Below are positions 7,824-15,380 of a DNA stretch of 64,000 nucleotides, piece after piece. The notes beneath the pieces are model-generated. The model made no database searches. It saw only the letters and a list, made by a program, of their open reading frames with translations, and was not told the origin of the DNA. The stretch is taken from NCBI RefSeq assembly GCF_019976755.1, contig NZ_AP023441.1:310001-374000 (forward strand). Reading direction: 5' to 3'. Every line of letters begins with the position of its first letter. The stretch's first letter is position 1. The stretch comes from Nostoc sp. MS1. Its GTDB lineage: Bacteria; Cyanobacteriota; Cyanobacteriia; Cyanobacteriales; Nostocaceae. The position numbers and the translations under genes were made by a program.

Positions 7824-9866
7824 TTACGCCTGTGAGTCATCCTTTTTGTTTTTCTTCCTAATTTTCAAAGCACCTGCTGCAAATAGTCCTAAAGCTGCTA
7901 TTGTACTAGGCTCTGGAACTTTTCTGGGTTTTGGTGTTGGAGTAGGCGGTTGATAGTAGGGGGTTGGGGTTGGTGTTGGGGTTGGTGTTGGTGTTGGGGT
8001 TGGTGTTGGGGTTGGGGTTGGGGTTGGTGTTGGGGTTGGTGTTGGTGTCGGTGTTGGGGTTGGTGTTGGTGTCGGTGTTGGAGTCGGGGTTGGAGTCGGG
8101 GTTGGAGTCGGTGTTGGGGTTGGAGTCGGTGTTGGGGTTGGAGTCGGTGTTGGGGTTGGAGTCGGTGTTGGTGTTGGTGTTGGAGTCGGTGTTGGGGTTG
8201 GAGTCGGTGTTGGGGTTGGAGTCGGTGTTGGTGTTGGTGTTGGAGTCGGTGTTGGGGTTGGAGTCGGTGTTGGGGTTGGGGTTGGTGTTGGGGTTGGTGT
8301 TGGTGTTGGGGTTGGTGTTGGGGTTGGGGTTCTTACAGCCCATTCCTCAAAGCCACCATCATTACCAGTAAATTTCGAGTACAGGTAAACAAACTGGTTC
8401 GGGCCTGTAAATAGATCGTCAGGAATGTTTGCCAACATATCATAGCGACCGCTACCAGGATTAATATCTTTCAGTGCAATGGTATTGTTACCATTTGCGT
8501 CTAGGTCAAACACCTTGGTAGCATTCGCACCAAAACCATTAGTGGTGGAAAAATTAGTCAGATTTCCGGCATTACCAAGGAAAATCTGTAACATATCTAA
8601 GTTGATCGAGCTTTTTTTATCACTATTTGGTTCATTGATATCTAGAATGAACTGGCGATAACGTATCCCATTGATGTCTACGACAGGTACAGCACTTAAC
8701 AACAGAGAGCGAGTGAAGTTAGAATCTGTTTTCTCATCAAACTGCACACTCCGATAATCTGTGTTGTAACCTTGCTCTGTATCTTGATTGGTGTCAATTC
8801 GCAAAAATGAATTAATCAAGCCAGTACCAGCAGGATCATTATTACTAATTTGTTGAAATAAAGCATTATTGATAGATCCTGACGAACCTTGATTAGTCAG
8901 ATTTAAATTTATTGGAGTTGGTGTGGGTGCGGGTGTTGGCGCGGGTGTTGGTGCGGGTGTTGGTGCGGGTGTGGGCGCGGGTGTTGGTGCGGGTGTTGGC
9001 GCTGGCGTTGGTGCGGGTGTTGGCGCTGGCGTTGGTGCGGGAGTTGGCGCGGGTGTTGGTGCAGGTGTTGGTGCTGGTGTTGGCGCTGGTATTGGTGCAG
9101 GTGTTGGTGTTGGCGTTGGCGCTGGTGTTGGCGCGGGTATTGGTGCTGGTGTTGGCGCGGGTATTGGTGCTGGTGTTGGTGTTGGCGTTGGCGCTGGTGT
9201 TGGTGTTGGCGTTGGCGCTGGTGTTGGTGCTGGCGTTGGTGTAGGTGTTGGCGCTGGAGAGGCTATTCCAGCCAGTTTACTACTGCCATTACGACTAGAG
9301 TTGGCAAGCCCTACACTTGTTACACGCAAACCAAACTCCTGACCATAAAACTGGTCTAGAGTTAAAGGTAATGAACTGTTGGACAGAATAAAGGTTGCTA
9401 CTTGAAAGTCATCTTTGCCGCCTTTTAAACCATTTTCACCAATTTCTATACCATATTCAAATTTATGGGTATTTCCATCACCGTTTAGATTGGCATTACC
9501 AACGCTTTCAAGCTGTCCAGCAAGATTAAATGCAGTCGTTGTTATGGGTGTGCCATTTAAACCTGTAACTGTGAGACCAGATAACAGATTGTTGTTTTTA
9601 ATATCGAAGAAGATTCCGCGTATGTCGCCGATATTATTATTGGTTGCGTTAGGGACAATTTCTACCTTAAACTGAACTTTTCCAGCACCCGCTATTGTGT
9701 CATCCAGCGTAAATTTAGCTTGTAACGGGTCGCCAGTAAAATTAGTAATGTTAAAACTCATCGAAGCTGCATTGGCTTGAGAGATTTGCCCAGCCATAAC
9801 TACAGCTAATGATGACAAACCACAGGTTAAATAACCTATTATTTTTTGTGTATTCATTTGACCCAC
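7824..9866 (-). CDS. PEP-CTERM protein with two long Pro-Thr/Ala tracts
   Basis: About 680 residues. An N-terminal signal peptide (hydrophobic LTCGLSSLAVVMAG, Ala-rich cleavage region) is followed by a beta-rich domain, a (PAPT)n tract encoded at about 8923-9255, a second globular domain, a (PT)n tract encoded at about 7957-8330, and the sorting signal VPEPSTIAALGLFAAG with a basic end. PEP-CTERM proteins are processed by exosortase and placed on the cell surface or in the envelope. The tracts are built from 6- and 12-base repeats, so their length should change by slippage. Two starts are possible: GTG 9866, with AGGAG 11 bases upstream, and ATG 9857, where that AGGAG would be 20 bases away. 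The first fits the ribosome-binding site better. The ligand or function is unknown. Confidence 0.9.
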   Translation of the reverse strand: MGQMNTQKIIGYLTCGLSSLAVVMAGQISQANAASMSFNITNFTGDPLQAKFTLDDTIAGAGKVQFKVEIVPNATNNNIGDIRGIFFDIKNNNLLSGLTVTGLNGTPITTTAFNLAGQLESVGNANLNGDGNTHKFEYGIEIGENGLKGGKDDFQVATFILSNSSLPLTLDQFYGQEFGLRVTSVGLANSSRNGSSKLAGIASPAPTPTPTPAPTPAPTPTPTPAPTPTPTPAPIPAPTPAPIPAPTPAPTPTPTPAPIPAPTPAPTPAPTPAPTPAPTPAPTPAPTPAPTPAPTPAPTPAPTPAPTPAPTPAPTPTPINLNLTNQGSSGSINNALFQQISNNDPAGTGLINSFLRIDTNQDTEQGYNTDYRSVQFDEKTDSNFTRSLLLSAVPVVDINGIRYRQFILDINEPNSDKKSSINLDMLQIFLGNAGNLTNFSTTNGFGANATKVFDLDANGNNTIALKDINPGSGRYDMLANIPDDLFTGPNQFVYLYSKFTGNDGGFEEWAVRTPTPTPTPTPTPTPTPTPTPTPTPTPTPTPTPTPTPTPTPTPTPTPTPTPTPTPTPTPTPTPTPTPTPTPTPTPTPTPTPTPTPTPTPTPTPTPTPTPTPTPTPTPTPTPTPTPTPTPTPTPTPYYQPPTPTPKPRKVPEPSTIAALGLFAAGALKIRKKNKKDDSQA
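7957..8330. repeat. Simple-sequence tract encoding Pro-Thr repeats
   Basis: About 370 bases composed of GGTGTT, GGGGTT and GGAGTC hexamers (plus strand), all six-base multiples. It encodes an uninterrupted (PT)n tract in the minus-strand gene. Confidence 0.95.
8923..9255. repeat. Simple-sequence tract encoding Pro-Ala-Pro-Thr repeats
   Basis: About 330 bases built from GGTGTTGGCGCG-like 12-base units on the plus strand, encoding (PAPT)n in the minus-strand gene. Its codon mix differs from the other tract, so it seems to have expanded separately. Confidence 0.95.
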
Positions 9867-10388
9867 TTACTTATAAACTCCTTTAAAATGCCAAAAGCCT
9901 CAGTGAAATTGCATTTCAGCAGCAAAAATCCCTTCAAAATCTACTTTGAAGCAGTCACAAAATATATGGCTTTCTTTTAAAATTCCGCTTTTTGCGTGAA
10001 TTATTGCTTCAGCATTTTACTAACTTACTAGTTTGTAGCTGCGAGTTGTATTTACCAATGTTTGAAGGTGGGATGCGCTTAATAGCAATTTCTAAGGCTG
10101 TTATCTTTTCAGTTATTAGTAGATACAATTTGCCACAGCAACTTCCATATAGTCTATAGTTTATTTATATTTTTATAGTAACTTTAATTTCAAGGGTAAA
10201 AGAACTAAAATTCATGTAAATACCTAAGTATTAACATTTTTAGGCAATAGCTAAATATAAGTATTTTTATGCAATTTTATTCTTTTCCAGAAACTTACTT
10301 AAATGTTTTATATATAAATTTTCTTAAAACAGAACAAATTACTTATCTTAAAACGGTTTGTAAAGATTGCAGTAATTTTGATTAAAGT
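9867..10388. other. Intergenic region upstream of the PEP-CTERM gene
   Basis: About 520 AT-rich bases up to the insertion sequence. It contains the upstream region of the PEP-CTERM gene. I see no gene, no strong hairpin and no repeat array. Confidence 0.5.
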
Positions 10389-10392
10389 AAAT
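10389..10392. repeat. Target site duplication, left copy (AAAT)
   Basis: AAAT directly abuts the left inverted repeat, and the same four bases occur at 12068-12071. Four AT bases could match by chance, so the confidence is moderate. Confidence 0.55.
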
Positions 10393-12067
10393 AGGGCTTG
10401 CTGAAAAAGTCATTTCAAAGGAAGAGAAAAATTGATTAAGTAGTCAGTCCAGAAAAAAGATAAGTTTTTGTTGTTTAAGGTTTAATGAAATATCAGTTTC
10501 GATAATAGAAGAAGTAAAAAAAGACTCAGTTTTGAAAAATAGGCAAAAAAATACACAAAAAAGCCGTAATAGCAGAGTAGAAAGATTCATAACTAAAAAA
10601 GTTATGGCAATAGCGGTGAAAGAAGTATGAGGAAGTTTAGCCATAACTCTACCAAGGCTAAATCTTCGTTTACCTTGTCCAAACTTGCCCTCAATACAAT
10701 TACGAATCCTTTCGTCATAAGCGGCTTGTTTCTTCTTTTCAGGGCTGACATTTTGGGGGGGTCTACCTAGTGGTGGGCCACTAATTCTAATTCCCCTTTC
10801 TTGACACCAAGCTCGATTCTCCCTCGTCCGATAAATCTTATCAACATGAACTGATTCAGGATAATATCCGGTGTAGTTTTTGTATGCTTCTACTTGTGAT
10901 TTTAAGTCTCCTGATTCGTTAAAGTTGTCCCAACTAATATGGTCTAAAAATACATAGCCATCATAGTAACTAGCTGAAAACTTAGCCCCAAACTCTACTG
11001 TTCTCCCGGCTTTACCTCGGATAATCGGACGAATGTGTGGTTGGTTTAAACTGACAATGCGGTCTTGTATACTAATTTTTTGATTTTCATATAACCATAA
11101 CTGTTGACGATAAACTTCTGCTACTACTAGCAACATCTTATATTGACTGTTGCTCAGTTTTAATAGTGACGCACCTAAATTTATTAGCTGCTGAATATGA
11201 GTTAAATTTCTGTTGATATATTGCAGTTGCTTTCTGATAGCTTTCCTTCTTTCTTTAACTGTTGGTTTTCTTTTCTTGGCTACTGCTAAATAATCCTTTC
11301 TTGCTTTGTTTCTGTAGGTTCTTGGTTTGTTGATATTTCTTACTAATAAGGACTTATATAATGTATCTATGATTGTTTCTGTTTGCTTTCTGGCTTGATT
11401 TAATAATCCTAAATCTGTCGGATAACTTATGTCTGCTGGCGCACAACTAGCATCTAATATTAATTTTCCTCTATTGGCTGGCTTACTTTTTGAATCCTCG
11501 ACCTCTGGCTTTTTTGCTCTTACTTCTACCTCCTGTTTATTTTCTAACATCTTCCTGACTATTTCTTGATTGATTTTATTGACTAATTCTATATCTATCC
11601 TTTCTCTAAAATGAACTAGCATTGACGGGTCAAATGCAGATTCATTACTATATGCTGACATTCCTATAAAGTATTGCAGATACGGGTTCTCCCGAATTTG
11701 TTCTACTGTCTCTCTGTCACTTATTCCTAATTTTTCTTTAATTATTAATGCTCCCAACGCCATTCTAAATGTTTTGGCTGGCGCTCCCATTCTTGCTGAA
11801 AATATTTCTGCGTACTCTGCTTCAAATTTTGACCAAGGTATCATGTTCGCCATGATTACCCATCGGTTATCTGACGCTAGTTTTCCCCCAAAGGGTAGTT
11901 CAAAGTTTTCTGCTGCTTTTTCTTGCTTTTGCGCTCTTCGATACATTTTAACGCAACTTGCTACAAGGATTTTTACTTATCTTACCCTTTTTCTTTTCAC
12001 CTTATTTTTCTTTCCTGACCCTGAAACTCTTCATTCTGCTATCTTTCGCCCTTATTCAGCCAGCCCT
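10393..12067. mobile_element. Insertion sequence, IS5/IS1182-like, 1.67 kb
   Basis: The ends match in inverted orientation: AGGGCTTGCTGAAAAAG at 10393-10409 against AGGGCTGGCTGAATAAG on the opposite strand at 12051-12067 (15 of 17 bases). AAAT flanks the element on both sides (10389-10392 and 12068-12071), consistent with a 4-bp target duplication. One transposase gene fills it on the minus strand. The element sits between the PEP-CTERM gene and the oxygenase gene and disrupts no recognisable reading frame. Intact ends and an open transposase suggest a fairly recent arrival. Confidence 0.88.
10444..11946 (-). CDS. Transposase (DDE, IS5/IS1182-like)
   Basis: 500 residues. The N-terminal part (MIPWSKFEAEYAEIF, LGISDRETVEQIRENPYLQYFIG) matches the DUF772-type domain found in front of IS5/IS1182 transposase cores. 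Candidate catalytic residues are D in LILDASCAPADI, D in VHVDKIYRT and E in RIRNCIEGKFGQGKRRFSLGR, giving a DDE triad. The frame is complete and ends just inside the left inverted repeat. Family placement is from motif memory; IS1182 is suggested by protein length and the 4-bp duplication. Confidence 0.92.
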   Translation of the reverse strand: MYRRAQKQEKAAENFELPFGGKLASDNRWVIMANMIPWSKFEAEYAEIFSARMGAPAKTFRMALGALIIKEKLGISDRETVEQIRENPYLQYFIGMSAYSNESAFDPSMLVHFRERIDIELVNKINQEIVRKMLENKQEVEVRAKKPEVEDSKSKPANRGKLILDASCAPADISYPTDLGLLNQARKQTETIIDTLYKSLLVRNINKPRTYRNKARKDYLAVAKKRKPTVKERRKAIRKQLQYINRNLTHIQQLINLGASLLKLSNSQYKMLLVVAEVYRQQLWLYENQKISIQDRIVSLNQPHIRPIIRGKAGRTVEFGAKFSASYYDGYVFLDHISWDNFNESGDLKSQVEAYKNYTGYYPESVHVDKIYRTRENRAWCQERGIRISGPPLGRPPQNVSPEKKKQAAYDERIRNCIEGKFGQGKRRFSLGRVMAKLPHTSFTAIAITFLVMNLSTLLLRLFCVFFCLFFKTESFFTSSIIETDISLNLKQQKLIFFLD

Positions 12068-12149
12068 AAATAATATAAAAAGAAGACAATGATCAGCGCC
12101 TTCTTTACATTAAAAATATATTGCAATGATTCGTTTGATAAAGTGATAG

Positions 12150-13046
12150 TTAAACTTCTGTTCTACGTACCCAGCCATTGATGGTAAAGCGGCTATCTGC
12201 GAAAGACTTAGAAGGACAATTTACAGGTAGAACTTCGTGCATATATCGACTGAGGAAAAACACAAGACTGTTATTACGCGGCTCAACAGTCTTGAATGAT
12301 TCAGCACTTACATAAAAATTGTTTTTGACTTCACTATCGTAGATAACTAACTCTCCACCAGAAAACTTTTTAGGTTCTCGATAAAAGTAATAGACATATG
12401 TGAGTTCTCTTGTAGCTGTCTCTGGGCTACCATTATCATTATGCACTTTATAGAAGTTACCATCATTATGTGCTGTAAGCTGGCTTTCTATTTGCGATAC
12501 ATTAAAGGACGGCATATCTAATTTACTGATGATGTCAGGAATCATTCTCTGAATTTTATTAACAATTAATTCTGAAAATTCAGGAAACGAGTAGAGAGCC
12601 ATTGAACGACGATAATTTTTATCATTAGTAGAAGTATTAGTTTGTGCAAACGCTGATTTGTTCGCTAGTACATATTTAATTAACCTTTCATGCTCTTTAG
12701 CAGATAGAAAATTATCTAGTTGAATATAATTAGAATTTAAAACATTGGTAGTAACAGGTTTGATATTTTCTACTTGTTGTACCCACACAGGAGGTTCTGT
12801 AACTACGCCAATAAGTTGGTCACTAGAAAAACATAAAGCAGAACGGCCTTCATTTATAGGAATTTGAAATAAACAATGACTGGCAGATTCTTGTTGAGCA
12901 GCACGAGCCACAATTGTAGTTACAAGGTTATTTAGTATTGGTGCGTCTGATTTTAAATAAATAGTATATTGATGTCCTCCAGCTAATAGCAGTTGAACTT
13001 TGACATCTTGTGATTGTGATGGTTGCAAACCTGTTTGTATAGTCAT
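12150..13046 (-). CDS. 2-oxoglutarate/Fe(II)-dependent oxygenase (prolyl hydroxylase-like)
   Basis: 298 residues. The iron triad is visible as H202-x-D204 (YKVHNDNG) and H270 (RYMHEVLPV), with R286 in SRFTINGWVRR as the probable 2-oxoglutarate ligand. Surrounding strands (TYVYYFYREPKKFSGGELVIYD, NSLVFFLS) fit the prolyl-4-hydroxylase-like cupin core. Residues 1-95 form a separate domain without a family I recognise (CLFQIPINEGRSALCFSS). No signal peptide, so presumably cytosolic. The substrate could be a peptidyl side chain or a small molecule; the sequence does not say. Its 3' end lies 83 bp from the insertion sequence. Confidence 0.85.
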   Translation of the reverse strand: MTIQTGLQPSQSQDVKVQLLLAGGHQYTIYLKSDAPILNNLVTTIVARAAQQESASHCLFQIPINEGRSALCFSSDQLIGVVTEPPVWVQQVENIKPVTTNVLNSNYIQLDNFLSAKEHERLIKYVLANKSAFAQTNTSTNDKNYRRSMALYSFPEFSELIVNKIQRMIPDIISKLDMPSFNVSQIESQLTAHNDGNFYKVHNDNGSPETATRELTYVYYFYREPKKFSGGELVIYDSEVKNNFYVSAESFKTVEPRNNSLVFFLSRYMHEVLPVNCPSKSFADSRFTINGWVRRTEV

Positions 13047-13257
13047 TGCTGATAATACTTTGTGAAAGTTGACTTAGTGGCTAAAGATAAGTTAAAAGGC
13101 AATTTCTAATGTAATATTCTTTACCTATTATTAATCGTTCTAACATGCCTATCTCAAGATTGTCATTAAGTAAATTCCACATCATTCAATATTAAGAAAG
13201 TAGGATGAGCAATGCAGCACCAAAATCATCATAGTTTGAACCTATCCCTAGCTATGA

Positions 13258-13290
13258 ATAAAAAATGCCGCAGTCACAAAGACTACGACA
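13258..13290 (-). terminator. Rho-independent terminator of hflX
   Basis: On the minus strand a 10-bp stem (TGTCGTAGTC with GACTGCGGCA, two G-T pairs) with a 5-base loop is followed by TTTTTTATT, about 30 bases after the hflX stop. Confidence 0.7.
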
Positions 13291-13318
13291 GTATAATAAT
13301 TTTATGAAGACTAAGGGT

Positions 13319-14875
13319 TTACCCCAGGTCTACAGCGTACTCAATTAGTTGACCTAAACGATGACGTAAGGTTTCTAATCCTAAACGCTGACTGGCAGAA
13401 ATAAACACAGCCAGGGGAAACTCTTCCCGTGCTAAGGCTAGAGTTTCACTATTTACTTGATCAATTTTGTTAAAAGCTACCAACGCCGGGCCTGGGGTTA
13501 TCGGCATTTGTGCTAGTATTTCCCGCACTGCACGAATATGACTTAACCAAGCTGGATGAGATAAATCAACCAGATGTAGTAAAGCATCGGCTTCTGTCAC
13601 TTCTTCCAAGGTGGCGCGGAAAGCATCCATCAATGATGCAGGTAGTTCATGGATAAACCCTACTGTATCTGTAATCAGAATCTCTTGGGGTTGTCCAGTC
13701 TCCGCGTGAGGAATGACTAGGCGGCGTGTAGTTGGGTCAAGGGTAGCAAATAGCTGGTCTGCTGTATATACTTCAGCGTTAGTTAACGCATTTAATAAGG
13801 TAGATTTACCAGCATTGGTATAACCCACCAAAGCAACGGAAGGAACTTCCTGATGTTGTCGCCGTTGTCTTAACCGGGAACGGTGCGCTTGTAATTGGTC
13901 AACTTCTTGTTGCAGTCGAGAAATCCGGCGTTGAATGGCGCGGCGTTCGGTTTCTAGTTTAGTTTCACCAGGGCCGCGTGTACCAATACCACCCCCCAGT
14001 CGGGACATTGCTTGACCTCTACCAGTGAGTCGCGGCAGCATATATTCTAGCTGTGCTAGTTCGACTTGTAATTTCCCGGCGCGAGATTGGGCGCGTTGGG
14101 CAAAGATATCTAATATAACTTCGGTGCGATCAACTACGCGGATACCAATTTGCGCTTCTAGGTTGCGGACTTGGGAGGGTGAGAGGTCGCGGTCAAAGAC
14201 CACTAGATTACACCCCAAGGTTTGGGCTGTCAGGGCGACTTCTTGGACTTTACCCTCGCCAATGACGGTTTGCGGATGAATGCGCGATCGCTTTTGTTGT
14301 ACTGTCTGTAGTACGTCTCCACCAGCCGTATCCACAAGCCGCGCCAATTCTGCCACAGTGTCGTGGAATTGTTGTAATGACATATTATCAGTCATCACAC
14401 CTACAATTAACACGCGATCGTGGTCAGCATCTACTTCCTGGGCGACGAACTCTCGTCGGAACTCCTCTTCCAGTCCTTCCACTAGGTCAAGGAAATCTTG
14501 ATCTGCCAGATCATCTAAATCCAGTGGTGGTGATATACTCCAACCGCCAGACTGACCATTGTTTGACCCAGAAAGTACTGTACTAGGAATCAACGCACGG
14601 GCATCTTGCGGGACTAGGTGCGCTAAATACGCTTCTTTGACGTATCCTGTAGCCCCACCACCGCGCCTTGTAAAGCCTGTCCCGGTAATATTGATGACCA
14701 CTAAGGCATCTAAACGCTGCATTGCCATTGCTGTTAAAGCGGACTCATTAGGCGGTTCCGCCTTGAGATGAGTGGAAATGCAACGGATCCCACTAAGACG
14801 TTCTGCACCATAACGCGGTAATTCCATCGGTGGAATTTGCGTCTGACGCGGTGTGCCTACGCCAACCCGAATCAC
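13319..14875 (-). CDS. hflX: GTPase HflX (first standard start is internal to the conserved protein)
   Basis: Ribosome-associated GTPase that splits or rescues stalled 70S ribosomes under stress. G1 is GYTNAGKST, G3 is DTVGFIHELP and G4 is NKID. The glycine-rich linker RGPGETKLETERR and the HflX domain VGVMTDN...VLQTVQQKR are present. The listed start is GTG 14875, the first ATG/GTG/TTG in the frame. Coding similarity clearly continues another 61 codons upstream to an ATA at 15058 (IETIFGNLQGLKSSQLKQLQ), where I expect the real N-terminus. The start codon therefore seems mutated, or a rare start is used. No gene neighbours are functionally linked. Confidence 0.9.
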   Translation of the reverse strand: MIRVGVGTPRQTQIPPMELPRYGAERLSGIRCISTHLKAEPPNESALTAMAMQRLDALVVINITGTGFTRRGGGATGYVKEAYLAHLVPQDARALIPSTVLSGSNNGQSGGWSISPPLDLDDLADQDFLDLVEGLEEEFRREFVAQEVDADHDRVLIVGVMTDNMSLQQFHDTVAELARLVDTAGGDVLQTVQQKRSRIHPQTVIGEGKVQEVALTAQTLGCNLVVFDRDLSPSQVRNLEAQIGIRVVDRTEVILDIFAQRAQSRAGKLQVELAQLEYMLPRLTGRGQAMSRLGGGIGTRGPGETKLETERRAIQRRISRLQQEVDQLQAHRSRLRQRRQHQEVPSVALVGYTNAGKSTLLNALTNAEVYTADQLFATLDPTTRRLVIPHAETGQPQEILITDTVGFIHELPASLMDAFRATLEEVTEADALLHLVDLSHPAWLSHIRAVREILAQMPITPGPALVAFNKIDQVNSETLALAREEFPLAVFISASQRLGLETLRHRLGQLIEYAVDLG

Positions 14876-15073
14876 TTGTCCGCGACGGTTGACATAGGCA
14901 CATACAGGGAGGTTAATTTCCGTGCTAATAGCCGCCAGACGCTGGGAGAACTCAGGCGTTGTGATGCGATCGCCTGGGATGCGCTGGTGGTACAGTCGCT
15001 GTAGCTGCTTCAGCTGACTGGATTTTAAACCCTGAAGATTACCGAAAATAGTTTCTATAGGCGTTTCGACCAG
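14876..15073 (-). other. Conserved HflX N-terminal coding segment lacking a standard start codon
   Basis: In frame with hflX and open back to a TAG at 15074-15076. It encodes IETIFGNLQGLKSSQLKQ and onward, ending NLPVCAYVNRRGQ, then the GTG of the listed frame. This looks like the normal HflX N-terminus with ATA (15056-15058) in the place where ATG is expected. No ATG, GTG or TTG occurs in frame between the TAG and 14875. Confidence 0.75.
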
Positions 15074-15380
15074 CTAAACTGGCCCCCCGAATCCATCTAT
15101 TGTCTATTTTACAACAGTGCTAAGGGTGCAAGGTCAATCTTGTGTGGGTACATGGCTTTTTAGCTTATCAGCCATTGTTTTCATAAGTATAATCAATACA
15201 TACAATTGCCTCTATTTCATCCAGCAATGGTCAGCAAATTGGTGTAATGGCAATGGCAAGAAACTTTCGCCATTGGGTGAGGGAACAGTTAGAGATTGAG
15301 AAATAGTTGGTTATGAAAATGTGAGTTATACCATTAATTTATATGGTTATTATAGGTATAAGTTTAAAGGTAATCTCATT
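15074..15380. other. Region between hflX and the TPR gene
   Basis: About 300 bases. A 60-codon plus-strand open frame (15117-15299) has no recognisable features and is probably accidental. No terminator was identified. Confidence 0.4.

Noticed and set aside
7950..8330. CRISPR array
   Set aside because: The tract is a continuous hexamer repeat with no spacers and is coding. No CRISPR array was seen anywhere in the window.
7906..8414. Long open frames in other frames across the PT-tract (Asn-Pro and Trp-Cys repeats)
   Set aside because: They arise because the six-base repeat keeps all frames open; only the frame with signal peptide and PEP-CTERM is real.
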